DNA from: Anaerolineales bacterium UBA4826
Lineage (GTDB): Bacteria; Chloroflexota; Anaerolineae; UBA4142
Length of the DNA stretch: 7,513 nucleotides
Reading direction: 5' to 3'
NCBI GenBank assembly: GCA_002400365.1
Contig: DHFK01000116.1
Span: 11,435-18,947 of the forward strand
Shown here: positions 1 to 5,560 of the stretch, one piece after another
Layout of the letters: the number at the start of each line of letters is the position of its first letter
How positions within the stretch are numbered: the first letter of the stretch is position 1
Notes under the pieces: model-generated
Database searches by the model: none
What the model was told of the DNA's origin: nothing
Seen by the model: only the letters and a program-made list of their open reading frames with translations
Program-made: the position numbers and the translations under genes

Positions 1-5
1 ACCAA

Positions 6-55
6 CCAAACTCGGACAGGTTTTTGACCCCATTTTGACTTCGCCCTGCTATGCT
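6..55 (+). promoter_or_regulatory. Putative activator-dependent promoter, copy 1
   Basis: Two direct repeats, TTTGACC (23-29) and TTTGACT (34-40), lie exactly 11 bp apart. A TATGCT -10-like hexamer (50-55) follows nine bases after the second. There is no -35 box at the usual 17-bp distance from that hexamer. Repeats on one DNA face ending about 10 bp above a -10 are the arrangement of OmpR/PhoB-class activated promoters. The whole block aligns without gaps to 5376-5425, including CCAAACTCG at 6-14. The start site, perhaps near 62, and the identity of the activator are inference. Confidence 0.5.
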
Positions 56-78
56 TAGCATGCAATAGTCCGCGATCA

Positions 79-167
79 ACAGCGTCGTTGCTGTCTCAAT
101 ACGTTACGGAAGGTGACGAAAGCCTTTCGATGCATTTGGTATCAGGCATCGAGGGCTTTTTCATTTT
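79..167 (+). promoter_or_regulatory. Structured 5' leader RNA (candidate attenuator or riboswitch), copy 1
   Basis: Three successive hairpins can be drawn. Hairpin A is ACAGC (79-83) with GCTGT (90-94). Hairpin B is CGTTAC (102-107) with GTGACG (113-118), closing a GGAAG loop. Hairpin C is the terminator at 119-161. Positions 102-119 are identical to 5480-5497 in the second copy, while hairpin C changes in a base-pair-preserving way. It lies between a promoter-like block and the first gene, so it could control read-through. I do not recognise it as a known riboswitch class. Hairpin A is weak on its own (5 bp). Confidence 0.55.
119..167 (+). terminator. Intrinsic-terminator-like hairpin in the leader, copy 1
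   Basis: AAAGCC (119-124) pairs with GGCTTT (154-159), and TCGATGC (127-133) pairs with GCATCGA (146-152). The 12-nt loop is at 134-145, with a small internal irregularity at 125-126 against 153. The 3' arm runs into TTTTT (157-161) followed by CATTTT. It sits inside the leader of the downstream gene and not after a gene, so it could act as an attenuator. It could also end an upstream transcript outside the window. Confidence 0.6.
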
Positions 168-185
168 GGCTCGGATCCCCTGTGC

Positions 186-213
186 GTAGGACAAATTTGG
201 AAATTTGTCCTAC
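186..213. repeat. Perfect palindrome with 13-bp arms
   Basis: GTAGGACAAATTT (186-198) and AAATTTGTCCTAC (201-213) are exact reverse complements separated by GG. It lies between the leader terminator and the ribosome binding site of the first gene, and is absent from the second leader copy. It could be an operator, an mRNA hairpin or a dispersed REP-like palindrome. The sequence alone does not decide. Confidence 0.7.
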
Positions 214-226
214 TTTCTCGCTCGCT

Positions 227-232
227 GGAGGG
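227..232 (+). promoter_or_regulatory. Ribosome binding site fixing the start at 241
   Basis: GGAGGG ends eight bases before ATG 241. An in-frame TTG at 205 would start upstream of this site and inside the palindrome, so ATG 241 is the better start. That start also places the twin-arginine motif close to the N-terminus. Confidence 0.8.
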
Positions 233-240
233 CTCTGCCT

Positions 241-2409
241 ATGTCGGTGAGACTCAGCCGTCGTGAATTTCTCAAGGCGGCAGCCGTGTTCGCCACGATG
301 TCGGCGACGGGCGTTCAATTCTGGGGCAACGCTTATCAGATTGCGAACGCCGCAGCCAAAGAACAAGTGCCCCAACTCATTCCGACGATCTGCGGAATGT
401 GCGACGCGCATTGCGGCGTGCTGGCATATACCCAGGGTCAGAAACTGCTCAAGTTGGAGGGCAATTTTCGACACTCGCACAGTCTGGGCAAGATCTGTCC
501 GCGCGGCGCAGCCGGCGGAAAATTGCTCGACGACCCCAACCGCTTGAAATTGCCGCTCAAGCGTGTGGGCAACCGCTTTGAACCCATCCCCTGGGAATTG
601 GCTTGGAAAGAAATCGGCGCGCGCTTGCTCGACGTGAAGCAGCGTCTCGGCGCGCAGAGCGTGGCGTGGCTGCGGCACCCGGACGTCGCCGATGCGTGGG
701 ACGTTCAGTTCATGCGCGCGTTCGGCTCCCCCAACATTTTCGCCAGCACCAGTTTAGGTCGCGCCAACCGCAACGCGGCAGCGCGAGCGACGGTCGGCGA
801 CATCCCCGTTTTCGACTTTGTCAACTCCCGCTACGTCCTCATCTTTGGCCGCAACTATGCGGAAAGCATCTTCACCTCCGACGTGAATCAACTCGCCGAG
901 GCGAAAGAGCGCGGCGCGCACATCGTCGTCTTCGATCCGCGTCTCACGAATACCGCCGCGTTCGCCCACGAGTGGATCCCGATCAAGCCCGGCACTGACG
1001 GCGCACTCCTCCTGGCGCTAATGAATGTGTTGGTGACAGAAAAACTCTACGACAAGACTTTTGTGGACAAGCAGACCGTCGGCTTTAACGCCCTAGCCGA
1101 TTTCTTGCTCGACAAAACCCCGGGCTGGGCTTCCCACATCACCGATGTGCCCGCCGACACGATCCGGCGTTTGGCGCGCGAACTCGCCGCGCAAAAACCG
1201 GCGTGCGGGGTTGATCCCAGTTGGCATGGCGCGTGGGGCGGGCTGTATGGCAACAGTCTCCAAACCGCGCGCGCGGCTTTTTCCCTCAACGCCCTGCTGG
1301 GGTCCTACGGCGCAGTCGGCGGCTTGTACTTCCCGCCTCAGCCGAAACTAGCCCCCGTGCCGTTCGCAACGCTGCCGCCGGTCGCCGCCAAGCGCGCGGA
1401 TGGCGTCGGCGATGGGCAATTCCCCCTGGCTTCGGTTACCGATGGCTTGCCGCAAAAACTGCCGGAGATCATTCTCACCGGCAAGCCGTATCCCATCACC
1501 GCCCTGATCGTCAACCACGCGAACCCGGCGCGATCATTGCCAAACACGCCCAAGACCGAGGAAGCGCTGCGGAAACTCGATCTCCTGGTAGTCATTGACG
1601 TGCAGATGAGCGAGACCGCGGAACTGGCGCACTATATCCTGCCCGAATCGGCGTACCTGGAACGCGAAGACCCCTTGGTGATTTCCCAACGCCTGGTCCC
1701 CGAAGTCGCGCTGCGTCAACCCGTGGTGAATCCGCGCAACGATACGCGCGCCGCGCACACCATCATCGCCGGCTTGGCGAAGAGCGTTGGCTTGGAATCG
1801 GCTTTTACCTTCACCGCCAAGCAGTCCATCGAAGCGCAATTGAAACCGCTTAACCAAACCGAAGCCGCGCTGGAAAAGAGCGGCGTCTGGCGCAGCGATA
1901 AGAAGGAAGAGAGCGCCACGCTGCGGTTTGCCACGCCGAGCGGCAAAGTCGAGTTGTCGTCCGAAGCGATGAAAAAAGCCGGTTTCGATGCGCTGCCGGA
2001 ATACGATCCGCCGCTCGTCGAACCGGGACTGGCTGCGTTCCGTCTGCTGACCGGTCACGATTTTGCCCACACGGGCACCAGCACGCACAACAATCCTTTC
2101 CTGGCTGCGCTGAACGACGAGAATCAATTGTGGATCCATCCTGCGCGCGCCGCGCGCCTGGGCATCGAGAACGACAACTGGGTCGTGGTCAAATCGGAGA
2201 TCGGCGAGGTGCGCGTCAAAGCCAGGTTGACGGAGGGCATTCACCCGGAAGCCGTGTGGCTCGCGCACGGCTATGGGCACGGCGTCAAAAATCAGAAACT
2301 CGCTTTCGGCAAAGGCGCCAACGACAATTTCCTGGTGGGCGTGCGCGCCGAACCGATCGCCGGCGGCGCAGCCCTGGCAGAGACCATCGTAACCGTGAGA
2401 CGGGGGTAA
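241..2409 (+). CDS. Molybdopterin oxidoreductase catalytic subunit, PsrA/PhsA-like, Tat-exported
   Basis: A 722-residue protein of the DMSO-reductase (CISM) superfamily, near the usual length for PsrA/PhsA. It begins with a Tat signal (SRREFLK at residues 6-12) and a likely cleavage site after an ANA stretch near 37. Cys51, Cys54, Cys58 and Cys86 form the N-terminal 4Fe-4S site (CX2CX3CX27C). The C-terminal dinucleotide-binding domain is well kept, with HTGTSTHNNP, HGYGHG and GANDNFL, the pattern seen in the polysulfide, thiosulfate and arsenate reductase branch. The odd point is the metal ligand: in the FGSPNIFASTSLGR stretch (161-174), the place normally held by Cys is Gly173. The gene is followed after six bases by its ferredoxin partner and then an NrfD subunit, so it is presumably the outward-facing catalytic subunit of a quinone-linked complex. 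The substrate (polysulfide, thiosulfate, tetrathionate, arsenic species or other) is unknown. Family assignment is firm; subfamily is tentative. Confidence 0.9.
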   Translation: MSVRLSRREFLKAAAVFATMSATGVQFWGNAYQIANAAAKEQVPQLIPTICGMCDAHCGVLAYTQGQKLLKLEGNFRHSHSLGKICPRGAAGGKLLDDPNRLKLPLKRVGNRFEPIPWELAWKEIGARLLDVKQRLGAQSVAWLRHPDVADAWDVQFMRAFGSPNIFASTSLGRANRNAAARATVGDIPVFDFVNSRYVLIFGRNYAESIFTSDVNQLAEAKERGAHIVVFDPRLTNTAAFAHEWIPIKPGTDGALLLALMNVLVTEKLYDKTFVDKQTVGFNALADFLLDKTPGWASHITDVPADTIRRLARELAAQKPACGVDPSWHGAWGGLYGNSLQTARAAFSLNALLGSYGAVGGLYFPPQPKLAPVPFATLPPVAAKRADGVGDGQFPLASVTDGLPQKLPEIILTGKPYPITALIVNHANPARSLPNTPKTEEALRKLDLLVVIDVQMSETAELAHYILPESAYLEREDPLVISQRLVPEVALRQPVVNPRNDTRAAHTIIAGLAKSVGLESAFTFTAKQSIEAQLKPLNQTEAALEKSGVWRSDKKEESATLRFATPSGKVELSSEAMKKAGFDALPEYDPPLVEPGLAAFRLLTGHDFAHTGTSTHNNPFLAALNDENQLWIHPARAARLGIENDNWVVVKSEIGEVRVKARLTEGIHPEAVWLAHGYGHGVKNQKLAFGKGANDNFLVGVRAEPIAGGAALAETIVTVRRG

Positions 2410-2415
2410 ACCAAG

Positions 2416-2958
2416 ATGCCCAAATATGGTCTAGTGACTGATCTAACCAAATGCGCGGGCTGTCGCGCTTGCACCGTCGCCTGCCAGATGCAGAACGACT
2501 TGCAGCCGTACGAACGGTGGGTGCGGGTGCAGGAGGTGGATGCCGGCAAGTTCCCCTCCGACACCCGGCGCTTCCTCATCGTGCAATGCCAGCATTGCGA
2601 CAAGGCGCCGTGCATCTCCGTGTGTCCGGTGCGCGCCAACTACAAGCGCACAGATGGGATCGTCATGATTGACGAAGATCGCTGTATCGGCTGCAAGTAT
2701 TGCATCGTGGCGTGTCCGTACCAGGCGCGTATCTTTAACGAAGAACGCGGCGTCGCGCAAAAGTGCTGGCTCTGCTACAAGCGCGTCGAGAAAGGCGTGG
2801 CGCCCGCCTGCGTAGTGGCTTGCCCGGCGGGCGCGCGCTACTTTGGTGACCTTGAAGACCCCGACAGCGAAGTCTCCAAGTTGATCGTAAGTCGCAAAGC
2901 GGCGAAACTTCGTCCCGACTTGGGCACTGAGCCGAATTCGTACTATATCCGATCATGA
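2416..2958 (+). CDS. Four-cluster ferredoxin electron-transfer subunit, PsrB/DmsB/NrfC-like
   Basis: A 180-residue protein with all sixteen cysteines expected for four 4Fe-4S clusters: Cys13/16/19/23, Cys58/61/66/70, Cys90/93/96/100 and Cys117/120/132/136. The spacings, including CX2CX11CX3CP for the last group, are those of the DmsB/PsrB/NrfC family. In this family the subunit passes electrons between the molybdopterin subunit and the membrane quinone-reactive subunit. It has no signal peptide, which fits co-export with the Tat-bearing partner six bases upstream. Its own ribosome binding site is only a G-rich run overlapping the upstream stop, suggesting translational coupling. The stop codon overlaps the start of an intergenic repeat. 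Confidence 0.95.
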   Translation: MPKYGLVTDLTKCAGCRACTVACQMQNDLQPYERWVRVQEVDAGKFPSDTRRFLIVQCQHCDKAPCISVCPVRANYKRTDGIVMIDEDRCIGCKYCIVACPYQARIFNEERGVAQKCWLCYKRVEKGVAPACVVACPAGARYFGDLEDPDSEVSKLIVSRKAAKLRPDLGTEPNSYYIRS

Positions 2959-3080
2959 CGAGTGGCGGGTGGCGGGTGACGCGAAACGGAACACGCACCA
3001 CGCCTCACGTCACGATGGTGCGTCATGGACGCGCGGCAAAGCAGCGCATTATGGACGCACCATCGCCACTCGACACTCTT
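2957..3080. repeat. Intergenic inverted-repeat element, copy A
   Basis: It shares several blocks with 5272-5370: GAAACGGAACACGC (2983-2996), CGCCTCACGTCAC (3001-3013) and a 17-mer at 3064-3080 differing by one base. The left arm (2960-2981) is built of GTGGCGG-type units and is complementary in part to the right blocks, so the element can fold back on itself. It separates the ferredoxin and NrfD genes in an otherwise tight operon. In-frame translations through it look like non-coding repeat, and I see no gene in it. Confidence 0.65.
3013..3065. repeat. Nested 12-bp inverted repeat inside copy A
   Basis: CGATGGTGCGTC (3013-3024) and GACGCACCATCG (3054-3065) are exact reverse complements around a 29-base loop. 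Copy B has only 8 bases where copy A has 50 between the flanking shared blocks, so this hairpin looks like an insertion into the older repeat. Confidence 0.65.
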
Positions 3081-3085
3081 GAGGT
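3081..3085 (+). promoter_or_regulatory. Ribosome binding site fixing the start at 3091
   Basis: GAGGT ends five bases before ATG 3091. An in-frame ATG at 3025 would add 22 residues translated from the nested palindrome, with no membrane or signal character, so it is rejected as the start. Confidence 0.7.
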
Positions 3086-3090
3086 GTTCC

Positions 3091-4011
3091 ATGGCTTGGG
3101 GATTTCCAATCGCAATGTACCTCTTTCTCGCCGGCATGGGCGCGGGCGCTTTCCTGACGGCGGTGGTCGCGGAGATGTACAACAAGGTTGCGTTTCGCCC
3201 GCTGATTCGCGCGGGTCTCGTGTTGAGCGGCATCTTGGTGGCCTTGGGTATCCCCTTCCTCATCGCCGACCTGGGAGCCGGGCGGACCCAACCCTGGCGG
3301 CTGATCTTGCTGTTCGCCAACCCGACCTCGCCGATGACCTGGGGCGTGTGGGTGCTGACGCCCTTTATTCCGCTGGGCATGGTCTTGGGCTGGTTGGAAG
3401 TCGAATTCCTCAATCCGCCGTGGCGAATCGTTCGATGGTTTAGGGCGCTAGTCACGCGCTGGCGCACGCGCCTGCTCCAGGCGGGAACGCTGCTGGCTTT
3501 GAGCATCGCCATTTACACGGGACTGCTCCTCGGCGTCGTGCACGGCGTGCCGCTCTGGAATACTTCGATCTTGCCGATGCTGTTCTTCGTCTCCGCGCTT
3601 TCGACCGGGCTGGCGGCTTGCGTCGTGCTTTCGCAAATCACCGCCGTCGGCATGGAGCATGACGGAGTACACTTGGCAAAATCCTATTTCTACGTGAACC
3701 AGATCCACTCTGCCCTAATCGTCGTCGAAACGGTCTTTATCTTCTGCTGGCTCTTTATCGTGGCGAACGGTTCGGTGACCGCGGCACAGAGCGTCGAGTT
3801 GCTACTCACTGGCAAGTATAGTCTGTTCTTCTGGATCGGGATCGGTTTCTTCGGGGTCGTTGATCCGTTGGTGATCTACATTTACGAGGTCGTCCTGGGC
3901 AAGCCGCTCAAGCCGTACTGGGTGCTCATCAGCGACTCGAGCGTGATCCTGGGCGGCTTGGTCTTGCGTTACCTGGTCATCGCCGCGGCGGTGCCTGTGA
4001 TCTTGACCTAG
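3091..4011 (+). CDS. NrfD/PsrC-family membrane subunit, quinone-reactive
   Basis: A 306-residue, strongly hydrophobic protein with about eight predicted membrane helices. NrfD-family signatures are visible: an N-terminal WGFPIAMYLFLAGMGAGAF segment (3-21), the D-x-G...PWR...NPTSPMTWG region (60-85) leading into helix 3, and YTGLLLG followed by PLWNTSILPMLFF further on. In PsrC and related proteins this subunit binds quinone or quinol and hands electrons to or takes them from the four-cluster ferredoxin subunit. It carries no heme. The first start is chosen because of a good ribosome binding site and because the protein then begins directly with helix 1. The next gene starts 16 bases downstream, so the multiheme cytochrome is probably co-transcribed and may be a direct electron partner. 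The direction of electron flow is not evident. Confidence 0.93.
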   Translation: MAWGFPIAMYLFLAGMGAGAFLTAVVAEMYNKVAFRPLIRAGLVLSGILVALGIPFLIADLGAGRTQPWRLILLFANPTSPMTWGVWVLTPFIPLGMVLGWLEVEFLNPPWRIVRWFRALVTRWRTRLLQAGTLLALSIAIYTGLLLGVVHGVPLWNTSILPMLFFVSALSTGLAACVVLSQITAVGMEHDGVHLAKSYFYVNQIHSALIVVETVFIFCWLFIVANGSVTAAQSVELLLTGKYSLFFWIGIGFFGVVDPLVIYIYEVVLGKPLKPYWVLISDSSVILGGLVLRYLVIAAAVPVILT

Positions 4012-4027
4012 GGAGATTAAAGACAAG

Positions 4028-5269
4028 ATGTCTGACGCTGATACCACTGCTGACGTGGCGGTGCCCACTTCCAAAGCGAAACCGTTTTCTCTCGCGCGCT
4101 TGATTGCCGAATGGCTGGCGTTCGTCCGTACCCATAAACTGGCATTGAGCATCGCCGGCAGCGTGATCGGGTTGTTCCTAATCGTCACTCTGAGCACGGT
4201 AGCCGTTTCGATCCAGCCCGGCTTTTGCATCAACTGCCATGAGATTCGCCCCGCCTATGACCAGTGGCGCGTTTCTTCACACTATGGCGTTACCTGCCTA
4301 AACTGCCACGCCGAGCCCGGCTTGGGCGGCTATATCAAAGTGAACACCGCGGGCGCACAACATCTTCTGACGCATCTTACCTCAGACTATCGTGTGCCCG
4401 CCGAGGCAGATGTGCATGACGCGAGTTGTCTGAGTTGCCATCCCAGGGAATCTCGTCCAGAGGCAAGCGTGCGCACCACTCTGCGCGTGGCTCATTCCAA
4501 GCACGACAAACAGCAGTGCGCCGACTGTCACGGTCGTTTGGTGCATGTGAACGGCGCGGGCGAAGTGTCCGCCGCCCCCAAACCCCATGACGTGCGTGAT
4601 TGCACCGTGTGCCACACAACTGTTGCCGAGCCGCATGGCGATGCCACCCTGGCTTGCACCAGTTGCCATAGCGGCATTATTCCCAAGCACGAACCGGCGC
4701 GCGAGCGCGGCGTCATGCCCAGGGAAAGTTGCCAAGAGTGTCACCAGAAGAACAAGGTGGGTAGCCCAGAGTATTGTCAGACCTGCCACGTCAGTCCGCA
4801 CGGTGTCTCGGTCCCATGCAGTCGCTGCCATACCTCCAAGACCACGTGGACAGAACATACCTTCAACCATCCTGTGCCGCTCGTCGGTAAACATACCGGG
4901 CTGGATTGCGGCAAGTGTCACGGCACCAAGAGTCTCACCGGGCTAAAATATGTCTGTAGCAATTGCCATACGCCGCCGACCGCGCATCCGGGAACGATTC
5001 AAGGAAAAACCGGCGATTGCGCTACCTGCCACAGCCCGGAGGGATGGAAGCCGGCAAAGATCGCCAGCCCGTCCAGCCACACGTTCCCCCAGGATCACAA
5101 AGGCGCCGGCGGCAATTGTACGCTGTGCCATCCTCAGGGCAATACGAGCACGGTCAATTGCTACACCTGCCACCAGCAGACGGTCATTGATCCCAAGCAC
5201 GCGGCAAAGGGCTTGACGAGCATCGGTACGTTTTGCGCCAAGTGTCATCCGGCGGGCAAAAAGCCATGA
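4028..5269 (+). CDS. Membrane-anchored 15-heme c-type cytochrome with NapC/NrfH-like N-terminus
   Basis: A 413-residue protein with a short cytoplasmic N-terminus, one membrane helix (about 38-61) and fifteen CXXCH motifs, from Cys67-His71 to Cys403-His407. The helix followed at once by FCINCHEIRPAYDQW and a second motif at Cys90-His94 resembles the start of NapC/NrfH quinol-oxidising cytochromes, but those carry four or five hemes, whereas thirteen more follow here. The CH-x-Met seen in NrfH heme 1 is CH-E-Ile here. The C-terminal third has repeated H...CxxCH units around residues 270-407, like paired-heme cytochrome modules. Many extra histidines could serve as distal ligands. The likely role is a heme wire on the outer face of the membrane linking the NrfD complex or the quinol pool to another partner. 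It sits 16 bases after the NrfD stop; GGGAG at 4011-4015 is a rather distant ribosome binding site. It is followed by a repeat, which may mark the operon end. Confidence 0.9.
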   Translation: MSDADTTADVAVPTSKAKPFSLARLIAEWLAFVRTHKLALSIAGSVIGLFLIVTLSTVAVSIQPGFCINCHEIRPAYDQWRVSSHYGVTCLNCHAEPGLGGYIKVNTAGAQHLLTHLTSDYRVPAEADVHDASCLSCHPRESRPEASVRTTLRVAHSKHDKQQCADCHGRLVHVNGAGEVSAAPKPHDVRDCTVCHTTVAEPHGDATLACTSCHSGIIPKHEPARERGVMPRESCQECHQKNKVGSPEYCQTCHVSPHGVSVPCSRCHTSKTTWTEHTFNHPVPLVGKHTGLDCGKCHGTKSLTGLKYVCSNCHTPPTAHPGTIQGKTGDCATCHSPEGWKPAKIASPSSHTFPQDHKGAGGNCTLCHPQGNTSTVNCYTCHQQTVIDPKHAAKGLTSIGTFCAKCHPAGKKP

Positions 5270-5271
5270 AA

Positions 5272-5370
5272 GGTGACGAGTGGCGAGTGACGCGTGATGA
5301 ATGACAAATGGCGCGTGACGAGAAACGGAACACGCCTCACGTCACTCGCCACCCGCCACTCGCCACTCTT
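5272..5370. repeat. Intergenic inverted-repeat element, copy B
   Basis: The left arm GAGTGGCGAGTGACG (5278-5292) pairs with the right arm at 5340-5354 with one mismatch, and further CGCCACTC units continue to 5370. The inner blocks GAAACGGAACACGC (5322-5335) and CGCCTCACGTCAC (5333-5345) are identical to copy A. It begins three bases after a stop codon and ends just before the second promoter block, so it fills the gap between two transcription units. No coding potential is evident. It could act as an mRNA-stabilising or transcription-slowing hairpin, but it lacks a good U-tract. Confidence 0.65.
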
Positions 5371-5375
5371 TGCGA

Positions 5376-5425
5376 CCAAACTCGCACGGCGATTTGACCG
5401 CAATTTGACTTACATTTGCTTATAT
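5376..5425 (+). promoter_or_regulatory. Putative activator-dependent promoter, copy 2
   Basis: TTTGACC (5393-5399) and TTTGACT (5404-5410) again lie 11 bp apart, and an AT-rich TTATAT (5420-5425) lies nine bases after the second. CCAAACTCG (5376-5384) stands at the same distance upstream as in copy 1. The block aligns with 6-55 without gaps, whereas bases between the boxes have diverged, which points to selection on the boxes. It would give the last cytochrome gene its own promoter. The exact -10 is uncertain. Confidence 0.5.
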
Positions 5426-5451
5426 GGTAGTGTCATAAACACTTCTGGTTG

Positions 5452-5544
5452 CCACGGTGTTGTCGCTGTGGGAATACTTCGTTACGGAAGGTGACGATCG
5501 CCTTTCGGTGCTATTGCATTTGCGCCGAATGGCGTTTTTATTTT
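5452..5544 (+). promoter_or_regulatory. Structured 5' leader RNA (candidate attenuator or riboswitch), copy 2
   Basis: The same three-hairpin order as in copy 1. Hairpin A is CCACGG (5452-5457) with CTGTGG (5466-5471), different in sequence from copy 1 but at nearly the same place. Hairpin B is CGTTAC (5480-5485) with GTGACG (5491-5496) around GGAAG, identical to copy 1. Hairpin C is the terminator at 5497-5544. The ribosome binding site begins four bases after the U-tract, so folding of hairpin C could affect both termination and translation. The ligand or signal, if any, is unknown. Confidence 0.55.
5497..5544 (+). terminator. Intrinsic-terminator-like hairpin in the leader, copy 2
   Basis: CGCC (5499-5502) pairs with GGCG (5531-5534) and TCGGTGC (5505-5511) pairs with GCGCCGA (5522-5528) with one T·G wobble. 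The loop is 5512-5521, and the U-tract is TTTTTATTTT (5535-5544). Against copy 1, two pairs change on both sides (A-U to G-C and A-U to C-G) and one changes to a wobble, which supports the fold as RNA. Confidence 0.6.
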
Positions 5545-5547
5545 GCT

Positions 5548-5554
5548 GAGGGAG
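5548..5554 (+). promoter_or_regulatory. Ribosome binding site fixing the start at 5561
   Basis: GAGGGAG ends six bases before ATG 5561. The in-frame TTG at 5543 lies in the terminator U-tract and upstream of this site, so it is rejected. Confidence 0.75.
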
Positions 5555-5560
5555 AGACGA

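Noticed and set aside
51..68. Tiny ORF ATG-CTT-AGC-ATG-CAA-TAG as a leader peptide, with a similar short ORF at 5424-5438
   Set aside because: Both overlap the proposed -10 region, probably lie before the transcription start, have no ribosome binding site and share no sequence.
102..133. Resemblance to the GACGCAAAGCC half of c-di-GMP-I (GEMM) riboswitches
   Set aside because: GGTGACGAAAGCC is suggestive, but the GCAAACC half and its tetraloop receptor are absent, and the second copy reads GACGATCGCC, breaking the conserved AAAGCC.
205..240. TTG start extending the molybdopterin subunit by 12 residues
   Set aside because: It begins inside the palindrome and upstream of the strong GGAGGG site, and it moves the twin-arginine motif away from the N-terminus.
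1534..2280. Long minus-strand open frame of 248 codons
   Set aside because: It is antisense to the molybdopterin gene, has Arg-rich shadow composition, no recognisable motif, and is explained by GC-rich codon structure.
2955..3443. Open frame across the intergenic repeat into the NrfD gene in another frame
   Set aside because: Its start is repeat-derived and the rest is a frame shadow of the NrfD-like gene.
241..5269. Alternative complex III operon
   Set aside because: ACIII has a fused Mo-like/FeS subunit, usually two NrfD-like subunits, and small cytochromes; here the subunits are separate, there is one NrfD gene and Tat-signal gene order is PsrABC-like.
5272..5370. CRISPR array suggested by repeated GTGGCG/GAGTGACG units
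   Set aside because: The units are short, irregular and form an inverted repeat; there are no regular spacers.
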